This document shows positions 26,588 through 34,137 of a DNA stretch of 64,000 bases, piece by piece. The DNA is taken from positions 1,674,001 to 1,738,000 of the forward strand of contig NZ_CP173029.1 in assembly GCF_044772865.1 (NCBI RefSeq), read 5' to 3'. The notes beneath the pieces are model-generated. The model saw nothing but the letters and a program-made list of their open reading frames with translations, had not been told where the DNA came from and searched no databases. The translations under genes were made by a program, and so were the position numbers. Each line of letters opens with the position of its first letter. Positions within the stretch are counted from its first letter, which is position 1. The DNA is from Algirhabdus cladophorae (GTDB taxonomy: Bacteria > Pseudomonadota > Alphaproteobacteria > Rhodobacterales > Rhodobacteraceae).

Positions 26588-27445
26588 ATGATCTATTCCT
26601 CTGCCCAAGACTGGTTTGATGCCCCGGCCAAGCGCGTATGCCTGTTTGGGATGTCTGGCCTTGGCAAAAGCTATGTCTCAAATATGTTGCGCGAGGGTGG
26701 CGACTGGTTTCATTACAGCGTCGATTACCGCATAGGCACGCGCTACATGGGCGAAGCGATCGTCGACAATGCAAAGGCTGAGGCGATGAAAGTCCCGTTC
26801 CTAGCCGAGCTTTTGCGCAGCGACAGTATTTACATTGCGTCCAACATCACCTTCGAGAACCTCGATCCCCTGTCCACTTATCTGGGCAAACCCGGTGACG
26901 CGGCACTGGGTGGGTTGGACTTGGCCGAGTATCAGCGCCGGCAAGATCAACACCATGCCGCCGAAACCGCCGCCCTGCTGGACACGCCGCATTTTATCAA
27001 ACGCGCGACACAGCTTTATGGCTACACCAATTTCGTCTGCGACAGCGGTGGCTCTATTTGTGAGGTCGTTGATGCCAGCAATCCCAACGATCCCGTCATG
27101 CACAGCCTGAGCCAGAGCTTGCTCATGGTCTGGATCGAAGGCAGTGATGCCCATACGTCTGAACTGGTTCGTCGCTTTGATGCAGCGCCCAAGCCAATGT
27201 GCTATCAACCGCGTTTTCTGCTGGACTGCTGGTCAGATTATTTACAAGAATTCAATGCACAACCGGACAAAGTTAATCCTGACGACTTTGTACGTTGGAC
27301 CTATGCACGCGCCATGGCCCATCGCCAACCGCTGTATGCCGCCATGGCCAAATGGGGCGTAACTGTCAGCGCCGATGCGGTCGCTGGGGTAAAGGATGTC
27401 TCAGGGTTTGAGCGAATGATTGGGGCCGCACTTGATGCGGCGTGA
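26588..27445 (+). CDS. P-loop ATPase/kinase-like protein of unknown role
   Basis: The 285-residue protein opens with a Walker A motif GMSGLGKS at residues ~22-29 inside a beta-strand/helix context (VCLFGMSGLGKSYVSNML), as in nucleoside or shikimate kinases. The remainder (DYRIGTRYMGEAIVD, FVCDSGGSICEVVD, MVWIEGSDAHTSELVRRFD) does not match a kinase I can name. No membrane segment is seen. The last four bases overlap the open frame of metA, and metA begins about 48 bases downstream. A small-molecule kinase or nucleotide-dependent regulator is an inference only. Confidence 0.75.
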   Translation: MIYSSAQDWFDAPAKRVCLFGMSGLGKSYVSNMLREGGDWFHYSVDYRIGTRYMGEAIVDNAKAEAMKVPFLAELLRSDSIYIASNITFENLDPLSTYLGKPGDAALGGLDLAEYQRRQDQHHAAETAALLDTPHFIKRATQLYGYTNFVCDSGGSICEVVDASNPNDPVMHSLSQSLLMVWIEGSDAHTSELVRRFDAAPKPMCYQPRFLLDCWSDYLQEFNAQPDKVNPDDFVRWTYARAMAHRQPLYAAMAKWGVTVSADAVAGVKDVSGFERMIGAALDAA

Positions 27446-27492
27446 TCCCGACCCCATCTGCACCTTCCATTCGATCCGAAAGACCCCGTACA

Positions 27493-28410
27493 ATGCCGAT
27501 TAAACTACCCGCCACCCTGCCCGCCTATGATGTCCTCAAACATGAGGGCGTGAACGTCATGGATGAAGACGCAGCCGCACGCCAAGACATCCGTCCTTTG
27601 CAGATTGGCCTTCTCAACCTGATGCCCAAAAAGATCCAAACCGAAAATCAGTTCGCCCGTTTGGTCGGTGCGACCCCGTTGCAGATCGAGCTGACTTTGA
27701 TCCGCATGTCCGAACACCGCACCCGCAACACCGCCGCAGAACACATGGCCGAGTTCTATCAGCCCTTCCAAGACGTCAAAGATCAGTATTTTGACGGGCT
27801 GATCATCACTGGCGCCCCTATTGAACATCTTGAATTTCAGGACGTGACCTATTGGGATGAATTGACCCATGTGATGAATTGGACGCAAACCCACGTGCAT
27901 TCGACCTTTGGGGTCTGCTGGGGTGGGATGGCCATGATCAACCATTTTCACGGGGTCAAAAAACATATGCTGGACGCCAAGGCCTTTGGCTGTTTTCGTC
28001 AGAAAAACATGGCCCCCAATTCACCGTTTCTGAACGGGTTTTCCGATGAATGTGTGATCCCGGTCAGCCGTTGGACCGAAATGAAACAGGCCGAGATTGA
28101 CGCAGCCCCGGGCCTGCGTACCTTGCTGGGCAGTTCTGACGTTGGCCCTTGTCTTGTCGAGGATCCGGCCCATCGTGCGCTCTATATTTTTAATCATTTT
28201 GAGTATGACAGCGGTACGCTCAAACAAGAATATGACCGCGACGTCGCGTCAGGAACGCCGATTAACGTGCCGATGAACTACTATCCAGATGACAATCCCG
28301 CGAACCCACCGCAAAATCGCTGGAGAAGTCACGCCCATCTTCTATATGGCAACTGGATCAATCAAATCTATCAATCGACACCCTATGACATTGAAAAAAT
28401 TGGCTCTTAG
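27493..28410 (+). CDS. metA: Homoserine O-acyltransferase MetA
   Basis: MetA activates homoserine by acylation, the first committed step of methionine synthesis. The ~305-residue product has PLQIGLLNLMPKKIQTENQF, the catalytic-Cys region STFGVCWGGMAMI, and the His/Glu region LYIFNHFEYD. The family is called homoserine O-succinyltransferase, but many members use acetyl-CoA. The donor is not settled by eye. ATG 27493 (MPIKLPATLPAYD) fits the family N-terminus; the frame reaches back to 27442 without homology. No SAM-II riboswitch was found upstream. Confidence 0.94.
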   Translation: MPIKLPATLPAYDVLKHEGVNVMDEDAAARQDIRPLQIGLLNLMPKKIQTENQFARLVGATPLQIELTLIRMSEHRTRNTAAEHMAEFYQPFQDVKDQYFDGLIITGAPIEHLEFQDVTYWDELTHVMNWTQTHVHSTFGVCWGGMAMINHFHGVKKHMLDAKAFGCFRQKNMAPNSPFLNGFSDECVIPVSRWTEMKQAEIDAAPGLRTLLGSSDVGPCLVEDPAHRALYIFNHFEYDSGTLKQEYDRDVASGTPINVPMNYYPDDNPANPPQNRWRSHAHLLYGNWINQIYQSTPYDIEKIGS

Positions 28411-29371
28411 CATCCTCATCCTGATCGCCGTCTTAACGGCGGTGGTCCAATTGGCGGCTTACCTGCGGCAATCCAAGGTTGAGGCCAGCCATCCACCCAC
28501 TGGACAGTTTGTCAGCGTGGATGGTGCGCAGGTTCATGTTGATATCCAAGGCCCAAGCGATGGCCGCGCGGTTGTCTTGGTACATGGTGCCTCAGGGTCG
28601 ACCCGTGATTTGACCTTTTCTCTGGCCCCGGAACTCGCTGGAAAAGGCTACCGCGTTTACACCATCGACCGTCCCGGCATGGGCTATTCCGATGATATTG
28701 ATGCAAGTTTCACCCGGGCCTTCAGCACCAAAGGCGCAAGCCCGATCCAACAGGGGCAATTCCTGAAAAAGGCATTGGATCAGCTGGGTGTCGTAGATCC
28801 AATCCTTGTGGGCCATTCCTTTGGGGGATCCGTCGTTTTGGGATGGGCCTTGGCACATCCAGACTATGCCAGTGCTTTGGTGCTGCTTGCGGCCCCGTCT
28901 AACCCTTGGCCCGGTGAATTGGACCCGCTTTACAAGCTGAACGGATCCACGTTGGGCGGTGGTCTGGCCGTGCCGGTTCTATCAGCCTTTGCACCTCAAA
29001 GCGTAATCGACAGCACAATCGAGGCCATCTTTCGCCCCGATCCCGCCCCTGACGGATATGGGGATTACATCGGCGCGCGCATGACGACACGGATCGGAAC
29101 CATGCGCTCGAATGCCCGGCAGGTGCTCAGCCTGCGCCCCTATATCGTGGAGATGACGCCGCGGTATGGGACCATTACGCAGCCTGTTGAAATCCTGCAC
29201 GGGTTGGCCGATACCATTGTGCCGTTCACAGTGCACTCCGAAAAACTGATCAACCAACTGCCCAATGCGGAACTGACCACCATTGACGGTGCAGGACACA
29301 TGCCGCAGCACACGCATATGGATCAGGTCATCGCGGTCATCGATCGGGCTGCTGCGCGGAGTGCACGCTAG
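28385..29371 (+). CDS. Membrane-anchored alpha/beta hydrolase
   Basis: The ~328-residue protein starts at an ATG inside the last 26 bases of metA. An N-terminal hydrophobic helix (LALSILILIAVLTAVVQLAAYL) is probably an anchor or uncleaved signal. The hydrolase core follows with the oxyanion HGASGS motif, the nucleophile elbow GHSFGGS, and Asp/His near GLADTIVPF and GAGHMPQHTH. The chemistry is ester, amide or epoxide hydrolysis in general; the substrate is unknown. The overlap with metA suggests cotranscription, but no metabolic link is evident. Confidence 0.87.
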   Translation: MTLKKLALSILILIAVLTAVVQLAAYLRQSKVEASHPPTGQFVSVDGAQVHVDIQGPSDGRAVVLVHGASGSTRDLTFSLAPELAGKGYRVYTIDRPGMGYSDDIDASFTRAFSTKGASPIQQGQFLKKALDQLGVVDPILVGHSFGGSVVLGWALAHPDYASALVLLAAPSNPWPGELDPLYKLNGSTLGGGLAVPVLSAFAPQSVIDSTIEAIFRPDPAPDGYGDYIGARMTTRIGTMRSNARQVLSLRPYIVEMTPRYGTITQPVEILHGLADTIVPFTVHSEKLINQLPNAELTTIDGAGHMPQHTHMDQVIAVIDRAAARSAR

Positions 29372-29422
29372 TAATCCTGCCCAGAGCACGGCATAGTCAC
29401 CCGACCAGAGCAGGAGGGCAAA

Positions 29423-30292
29423 ATGGCAAAACCATTTGATGGCGCAATCAGCGAATTTTTCGAAAATCAGGCCCCTGATGCCGTGCGCGATGCCATTAAG
29501 CAGGCAAAGAAGGATCGTATCCTTGCCGACAGCTACCCGCACCGCTCTCGCATGGACAAGGGCGATTACGAGGACCAGCTTGACGCCCTTCAAATCGAAT
29601 TGGTCAAACTTCAAAGCTGGGCCAATGCGACAGGTGCACGGATCGCCATCGTCTTTGAAGGTCGCGATGCGGCTGGTAAAGGCGGTACGATCAAACGGTT
29701 TCGCGAGAACCTGAACCCGCGCTCGGCCCGGGTTGTGGCCTTGTCCAAACCCTCAGATCGCGAAGCGGGGCAGTGGTATTTCCAACGCTATATTCAACAT
29801 CTGCCCAGTGCCGGCGAAATCGTGTTCTTTGATCGCAGTTGGTACAATCGCGGCGTTGTCGAACATGTGTTTGGCTTTTGTGACGCGGCCCAGCGGGAAA
29901 AATGGTTTGCCCAAACCCCGGCCTTTGAAGAAATGCTACGCGATGAAGGTGTTCATTTGGTCAAGCTGTGGCTGAACGTGGGACGCGCCGAACAATTACG
30001 TCGGTTCTTGGACCGCGAAATTGACCCGCTTAAACAATGGAAACTCAGCTGGATTGATGTTGAGGGTCTCAAGAAATGGGATGACTATTCAGCCGCAATT
30101 CACGAGACGTTGGGCAAAACTCACAAGGCTGGATCCCCGTGGCACGTAATCCGAACCGACGACAAACGCCGCGCGCGCATCACAGCAATCCAAACCGTTC
30201 TGTCGGGGCTGGACTACACTGGCAAAGATGTAAAAGCCCTTGGAAACATTGATGACACCATCACCGGTGGACCGGACCTGTTGAATGCCTAA
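29423..30292 (+). CDS. ppk2: Polyphosphate kinase 2
   Basis: PPK2 transfers phosphate between polyphosphate and nucleotides, usually making NTP from NDP. The 289-residue protein is a single-domain (class I-like) enzyme with Walker A FEGRDAAGKGG near 81, Walker B FFDRSWYNRG near 139, and the lid region REIDPLKQWKLSWID. A GCAGGAGGGCAAA ribosome-binding site precedes the ATG. The last eight bases overlap the start of a TetR-type gene, so the two are coupled. Confidence 0.93.
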   Translation: MAKPFDGAISEFFENQAPDAVRDAIKQAKKDRILADSYPHRSRMDKGDYEDQLDALQIELVKLQSWANATGARIAIVFEGRDAAGKGGTIKRFRENLNPRSARVVALSKPSDREAGQWYFQRYIQHLPSAGEIVFFDRSWYNRGVVEHVFGFCDAAQREKWFAQTPAFEEMLRDEGVHLVKLWLNVGRAEQLRRFLDREIDPLKQWKLSWIDVEGLKKWDDYSAAIHETLGKTHKAGSPWHVIRTDDKRRARITAIQTVLSGLDYTGKDVKALGNIDDTITGGPDLLNA

Positions 30293-30902
30293 GCGCGGAT
30301 ACCATCACGGCAATCTGCGTCAGGCCTTGGTGGATGCAGCCCTGACGCTGATCACCGAAAAAGGGCCCACTGGATTTACCTTGTCCGAGGCCGCCAAGAC
30401 CGCAGGCGTCACACCCGCCGCCGTCTACCGGCACTTTGAAGGCCGCGAAGACTTGATCGCCGAGGCTGCGCGCCAAGGCTATGCGACTTTCGCCGATCTG
30501 CTGGAATTTGCCTACAACGATGGCAAACCGTCCGCTCTGACCGCCTTTCTCAGCACAGGACGGGCTTATCTGGCCTTCGCCAACAAATACCCGGGTCAGT
30601 ATGTGGCCATGTTTGAAAGCGGCATTTCGATCCAACGCACACCGGAACTGCACGCTGTTGCCACCCGCGCCCTTGGCGTTATGGAAACGGCAGCGCATGA
30701 TCTATGCCAACACGTGCCTGAAAACCGTCGTCCACCGCCACAAATGTTTTCGGCCCATATCTGGGCCATGTCCCACGGCGTGGTAGAACTTTTCGCCCGT
30801 AACGCCCCCGGCACTCAAAGCCCCTTTCCGCCAGACGACCTGCTGGAAACAGGAATTGGGATCTATCTACGTGGGTTAGGCCTCATAGAGCTCGACGCCT
30901 AG
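30285..30902 (+). CDS. TetR-family transcriptional regulator
   Basis: The 205-residue protein carries an N-terminal TetR DNA-binding domain (residues ~1-55). This opens with KRGYHHGNLRQALVDAALTL and contains the helix-turn-helix TLSEAAKTAGVTPAAVYRHF. A ligand-binding domain with the WHG-type pattern (FSAHIWAMSHGVVELFAR) follows. It overlaps ppk2 by eight bases, so it may control polyphosphate metabolism or merely share the transcript. The inducer is unknown. Confidence 0.9.
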   Translation: MPKRGYHHGNLRQALVDAALTLITEKGPTGFTLSEAAKTAGVTPAAVYRHFEGREDLIAEAARQGYATFADLLEFAYNDGKPSALTAFLSTGRAYLAFANKYPGQYVAMFESGISIQRTPELHAVATRALGVMETAAHDLCQHVPENRRPPPQMFSAHIWAMSHGVVELFARNAPGTQSPFPPDDLLETGIGIYLRGLGLIELDA

Positions 30903-30925
30903 CTTTTGACTTGCCCGTACCTCTA

Positions 30926-30980
30926 GGGGGTTTGGGGGCAGCGCCCCCAACCGGTCGGATTGCGCAGCAATTCGACCCCC
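30926..30980. repeat. GC-rich nested inverted repeat
   Basis: The outer arms GGGGG (30926-30930) and CCCCC (30976-30980) enclose two hairpins, TTGGGGGC-AG-CGCCCCCAA and a TCGGATTGC/GCAATTCGA-type hairpin. The element lies just after the TetR gene. It could act as its terminator, although no T-run follows, or be a copy of a small intergenic repeat. Only one copy was seen in the window. Confidence 0.45.
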
Positions 30981-30985
30981 TTAAA

Positions 30986-31016
30986 CAAAAAAAGCCGCCC
31001 CGAAGGGCGACCTTTT
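30986..31016 (-). terminator. Rho-independent terminator of rplM-rpsI
   Basis: On the minus strand the stem GTCGCCC/GGGCGGC with a TTCG tetraloop is followed by seven T. It ends about 20 bases after the rpsI stop, so it closes the ribosomal protein operon. Confidence 0.85.
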
Positions 31017-31037
31017 GAAACCGTATAAGCCAGCAGA

Positions 31038-31523
31038 TTAACGCTTGGAGAACTGGAAGCTCTTCCGCGCTTTGGCTTTACCGTATTTCTTACGCTCCAC
31101 AACACGGCTGTCGCGTGTCAGGAACCCGGCAGCCTTCAAAGCGCCGCGCAGGGACGGATCATAAAGCTGCAGAGCTTTTGAAATACCGTGCTTAACCGCA
31201 CCGGCCTGACCAGACAAACCGCCGCCTTTAACCGTTGCCATCACGTCAAACTGATCTTCAGTGCCAGACACTGTGAACGGTTGACGCAAAATCATGCGCA
31301 AAACAGGACGCGCAAAATATGTTGTCACTTCGCGACCATTGACGGTCACTTTGCCGGAACCTGGTTTGATCCAAACGCGAGCAACCGCATCTTTACGCTT
31401 ACCAGTGGCATAGGAACGACCCAATTCGTCACGAACAGGTTCACGGTTGATCTCGACCTCAGCAACAGGTTCTACACCGGCCACTGCGTTCAGGTCTTCG
31501 AGTGTTGTAATCTCTTCAGCCAT
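31038..31523 (-). CDS. rpsI: 30S ribosomal protein S9
   Basis: S9 is a small-subunit protein whose C-terminal tail reaches the P-site tRNA. The 161-residue product has an N-terminal extension of about 30 residues (EEITTLEDLNAVAGVEPVAE), then YATGKRKDAVARVW and RGALKAAGFLTRDSRVVERK, ending KARKSFQFSKR, the conserved basic tail. The extension is usual in alphaproteobacteria. It lies four bases downstream of rplM, as in nearly all bacteria. Confidence 0.97.
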   Translation of the reverse strand: MAEEITTLEDLNAVAGVEPVAEVEINREPVRDELGRSYATGKRKDAVARVWIKPGSGKVTVNGREVTTYFARPVLRMILRQPFTVSGTEDQFDVMATVKGGGLSGQAGAVKHGISKALQLYDPSLRGALKAAGFLTRDSRVVERKKYGKAKARKSFQFSKR

Positions 31524-31527
31524 TCGC

Positions 31528-31986
31528 TCAGGCCCTCGTGTTCTTAGAGTTCATGGATGCAACATCCAGAGCTTCTGGTTTTTGCGCTTCATGGCCGTGC
31601 TCGGCACCTGCATATACGCGCAGGTTTGTCATTTGTACGCGGCTCAGGCGGTTGCCTGGCAACATGCGCTTGACTGCTTGCATCACAACGCGCTCGGGAT
31701 GTGCGCCGTCAAGGATCTGACCCGTTGTGCGGGATTTGATCCCACCCGGGTAGCCTGTGTGCCAGTAGTTCGGCTTGTCACGCTTTTTGCCAGTCAACTG
31801 GATTTTGTCCGCGTTGATGACAATCACGTTGTCGCCCATGTCCATATGTGGCGTAAAAGACGCCTTGTGTTTGCCACGCAGACGCATGGCAACGATCGAC
31901 GCCAAACGGCCCAACACCACGCCTTCGGCGTCGATGATGATCCATTTCTTGTCGATGTCTGCTGGTGTTGCAGTAAAGGTTTTCAT
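31528..31986 (-). CDS. rplM: 50S ribosomal protein L13
   Basis: L13 is an early-assembling protein of the large subunit. The 152 residues begin MKTFTATPADIDKKWIIIDA and contain GRLASIVAMRLRGKHKASFTP, GDNVIVINADKIQLTG and KRMLPGNRLSRVQMTNLRVY, all standard. It is the first gene of the rplM-rpsI operon. A sigma-70-like promoter and a leader hairpin lie upstream. Confidence 0.97.
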   Translation of the reverse strand: MKTFTATPADIDKKWIIIDAEGVVLGRLASIVAMRLRGKHKASFTPHMDMGDNVIVINADKIQLTGKKRDKPNYWHTGYPGGIKSRTTGQILDGAHPERVVMQAVKRMLPGNRLSRVQMTNLRVYAGAEHGHEAQKPEALDVASMNSKNTRA

Positions 31987-32007
31987 GATTTGAACCCATC
32001 GCCTAAG

Positions 32008-32030
32008 TAAAAAGACGGCCCCCTTGGCCG
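32008..32030 (-). promoter_or_regulatory. Leader hairpin with T-run upstream of rplM
   Basis: On the minus strand CGGCC-AAGGG-GGCCG is followed by TCTTTTT, so the rplM leader contains a terminator-like hairpin about 25 bases before the start codon. A competing stem (CCGCCC/GGGCGG) overlaps its 5' arm at 32028-32049. This arrangement could allow attenuation, but the upper arm may lie too close to the promoter to be transcribed. Confidence 0.45.
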
Positions 32031-32048
32031 CCCGAATTTCATTGGGCG

Positions 32049-32076
32049 GTTATATATGCCCCGCAAACACAGTCAA
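32049..32076 (-). promoter_or_regulatory. Putative sigma-70 promoter of rplM-rpsI
   Basis: On the minus strand TTGACT (32076-32071) and TATAAC (32054-32049) are separated by 16 bases, close to the housekeeping consensus. It is placed about 65 bases before the rplM start codon. Confidence 0.55.
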
Positions 32077-32144
32077 CCACAGCAAACAACTAAAACTGTA
32101 TATATTTCAGAAGGTTACAAATAAGGTATCTATTTACCCCACAT

Positions 32145-33542
32145 TTATACGCTGATTTGCTCTGGTGGATGGGCCAATATATCCCGCAGTGTTTCAACAG
32201 CTTGCGCAAAGCGTTCTAGGGGAATTTGGCCATTGATCGCAATACGCACTGCATTTGGGGCCAATCCATCGCGCAAGGCAAATTCATCTGCTGATCGGAT
32301 TTGAATACCTGCCCGCTCCGCTTGACGGGTAAATTCACTGGCCCGCCACCCCGTGGGCAAACGCAACCAGACAAAAGGAACATCAGACCGCCATCCCAAG
32401 TCTTGCCCGCCCAGTGTATTTACGGCCACTTCGATGTAGCGTCGCAATTGGGTGCTGACGGCCTGTTGAATACTCACCGTTTGTGGATCGCTCAAGACCC
32501 GACGCGCCACTTCCGCCAAGGGCCACGCGAGACCAAAAAACCCGTATTCCGCCGCACGGCGTAAATCTGTCATCTGACCCTTCGGGGCCACAGCAAAGCC
32601 TACGCGCAAAGCCGGCGTGATGGTCTTTGAGATGGACGAGATATACCACGCGCCCTCAGGCCATAACCCACGATAGCTGGGGCAGCGTGCCGCCCCAATG
32701 CGGTAGCAATCGTCTTCCAAAATATCCATATCGCGACGCTTGCAGACCTTTATCAGCTCTTTGCGGCGCTCAAGCCCGGTAAAATGTCCTGTTGGATTTT
32801 GCACTTCGGGAGAGGTGCAAAACATCTGGGCCCCTGTGCGCTGTGCAATCCGGTCCAACTCAGCCGGGATGATACCCTCTGCGTCCGACGGCACGCCCAC
32901 CACATCAACGCGCAACATCTCCGCGGCCCGGCGAAAGCCTGCATAGGTCAGCTCCTCCACCAATATCACGGGACGCGCGCCCGCCAGCCGTGCTTGGAAC
33001 GCCAGCGATATGGCGTTTTGTCCCCCGTGTGTCAGCACAATCTCATCTTCGGCTAGGGCTCCAAGATCCATATCCCCCAACCACTGCAAAACCGCTTCAC
33101 GCGCAGGTTTGTAGGCATCGCGCGTTGGGTAGTTCAGAAAGCTCTGGGTTGGCCCCTTGGACACGGCTTGTAAGGCCTGCCGCATCAAGTCGACTTGCCC
33201 CTGATCTGGCAGGCGCGGGCTAAAGAGGTTGACAGCCCCGGCTTCCGTCAACGCCGTCGAGGACCGCGACCAGACATCTTCCATCACGGGACTTTGCGGC
33301 GGTGCGACAAAGGTACCGCGTCCCACCACCGCCTCAAGAACACTGCGATCCGTCAGAATGCTGTAGGCACGCGCCACGGTGCCTGGGGTAATTTTCATTT
33401 GCCACGCCACTTCCCGCACAGGTGGTAGTTTTTCCCCCACAGTGAGATCGCCGTTGGCAATGGCGCGTTCAAGCGCCTCGACCAGTGTTTTGTATTTGGG
33501 GCCAGTGGCGTTTTCGAGATCAGGAAACCAAATTGTATTCAT
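32145..33542 (-). CDS. MocR-type GntR/aminotransferase regulator
   Basis: The 465-residue protein fuses an N-terminal GntR winged-helix domain (residues ~10-80, LPPVREVAWQMKITPGTVARAY) to a fold-type I aminotransferase-like domain. The PLP Lys lies in SSISKTITPALRVGF. MocR regulators such as PdxR, GabR and TauR sense PLP or amino compounds and usually act on a neighbouring divergent gene. Here that neighbour is a DUF1127 gene. Inverted repeats of ATTGTA lie over its own start codon and in the shared intergenic region, consistent with autoregulation. The effector is unknown. Confidence 0.92.
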   Translation of the reverse strand: MNTIWFPDLENATGPKYKTLVEALERAIANGDLTVGEKLPPVREVAWQMKITPGTVARAYSILTDRSVLEAVVGRGTFVAPPQSPVMEDVWSRSSTALTEAGAVNLFSPRLPDQGQVDLMRQALQAVSKGPTQSFLNYPTRDAYKPAREAVLQWLGDMDLGALAEDEIVLTHGGQNAISLAFQARLAGARPVILVEELTYAGFRRAAEMLRVDVVGVPSDAEGIIPAELDRIAQRTGAQMFCTSPEVQNPTGHFTGLERRKELIKVCKRRDMDILEDDCYRIGAARCPSYRGLWPEGAWYISSISKTITPALRVGFAVAPKGQMTDLRRAAEYGFFGLAWPLAEVARRVLSDPQTVSIQQAVSTQLRRYIEVAVNTLGGQDLGWRSDVPFVWLRLPTGWRASEFTRQAERAGIQIRSADEFALRDGLAPNAVRIAINGQIPLERFAQAVETLRDILAHPPEQISV

Positions 33543-33548
33543 TACAAT
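33532..33548. promoter_or_regulatory. Inverted repeat ATTGTA-N5-TACAAT over the MocR start
   Basis: The two arms ATTGTA and TACAAT enclose TTCAT and span the start codon of the MocR gene (33540-33542). The same arms recur at 33608-33623. It is a likely operator for the MocR protein itself. Confidence 0.5.
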
Positions 33549-33607
33549 CTTTCATTAGACAGGAATCATTTTTGTATTGTACGCATTACTTGTAGCAAAA
33601 TCGCTAC

Positions 33608-33623
33608 ATTGTATCAATACAAT
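33608..33623. promoter_or_regulatory. Inverted repeat ATTGTA-N4-TACAAT before the DUF1127 gene
   Basis: This is the second copy of the ATTGTA/TACAAT pair, about 30 bases upstream of the DUF1127 start. A partial copy (TGTATTGTAC) lies at 33573-33582 and a separate repeat TGTAGC-N6-GCTACA at 33591-33608. Spacing and placement suggest binding sites for the divergent MocR regulator. Confidence 0.5.
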
Positions 33624-33651
33624 ATCTTTAAACACAACATTGGAGAAAGGC

Positions 33652-33879
33652 ATGCTTGCCCTCAATCACACACCCCGCCCCTTGAACGAGCTTCAGGATT
33701 TTCACTTCTCTGCCTTCACGCAGGCAGTTGTGGCGTTTGCGGTTGTGATTGCCAAATGGGAAACGCGCTATCGCACCCGTAAACAGTTGATGTCCCTGTC
33801 CGATGCCCAGCTCGAAGACATCGGCATGACACCCCGCGCCGCTTATATCGAGGCGAACCGTTGGTTCTGGCAGGGGTAA
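33652..33879 (+). CDS. DUF1127 domain protein
   Basis: The 75-residue protein has a C-terminal DUF1127 domain (about residues 38-72: WETRYRTRKQLMSLSDAQLEDIGMT). This Arg-rich helical motif has been linked to phosphate, carbon and RNA metabolism in other alphaproteobacteria. The N-terminal half holds a hydrophobic stretch (AFTQAVVAFAVVIAKW). The start follows GGAGAAAGGC. It is divergent from the MocR regulator and is followed by a hairpin and a terminator. Confidence 0.87.
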   Translation: MLALNHTPRPLNELQDFHFSAFTQAVVAFAVVIAKWETRYRTRKQLMSLSDAQLEDIGMTPRAAYIEANRWFWQG

Positions 33880-33888
33880 TCATTGCAT

Positions 33889-33935
33889 ATTCTGGCGTGA
33901 GTTAACCCTCACCTGACTTCCCCGTCCGCCAGAAT
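33889..33935 (+). other. Nested inverted repeat downstream of the DUF1127 gene
   Basis: Perfect 9-bp arms ATTCTGGCG (33889-33897) and CGCCAGAAT (33927-33935) enclose a second hairpin GTGAG-N6-CTCAC. It lies between the DUF1127 stop and a strong terminator, so the mRNA has a structured 3' end that could be processed to a small RNA. No known RNA family was recognised. Confidence 0.45.
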
Positions 33936-33942
33936 AGACTTG

Positions 33943-33968
33943 GGGCCGGAGTAATCCGGCCCTCTTTT
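33943..33968 (+). terminator. Rho-independent terminator after the DUF1127 gene
   Basis: The stem GGCCGGA/TCCGGCC with loop GTAA is followed by CTCTTTT. It closes the DUF1127 transcript. Confidence 0.85.
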
Positions 33969-34137
33969 GGTTGCCCAACCAGTGAGCCCAATAAATCCCA
34001 CCCAAACCCTTTGGTTTGACCGGTTTTTACTATCGATTATTTTTCCCTGTTGGCCGCTTTACCAAACGTCAATGCACCAGCCGTATATTCGTGCTATCAA
34101 AGCAGATAGGCGGATGCATTTTTTGGACGGTGGGGGA

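Noticed and set aside
27440..27492. Possible SAM-II riboswitch before metA
   Set aside because: The short leader has none of the conserved SAM-II segments.
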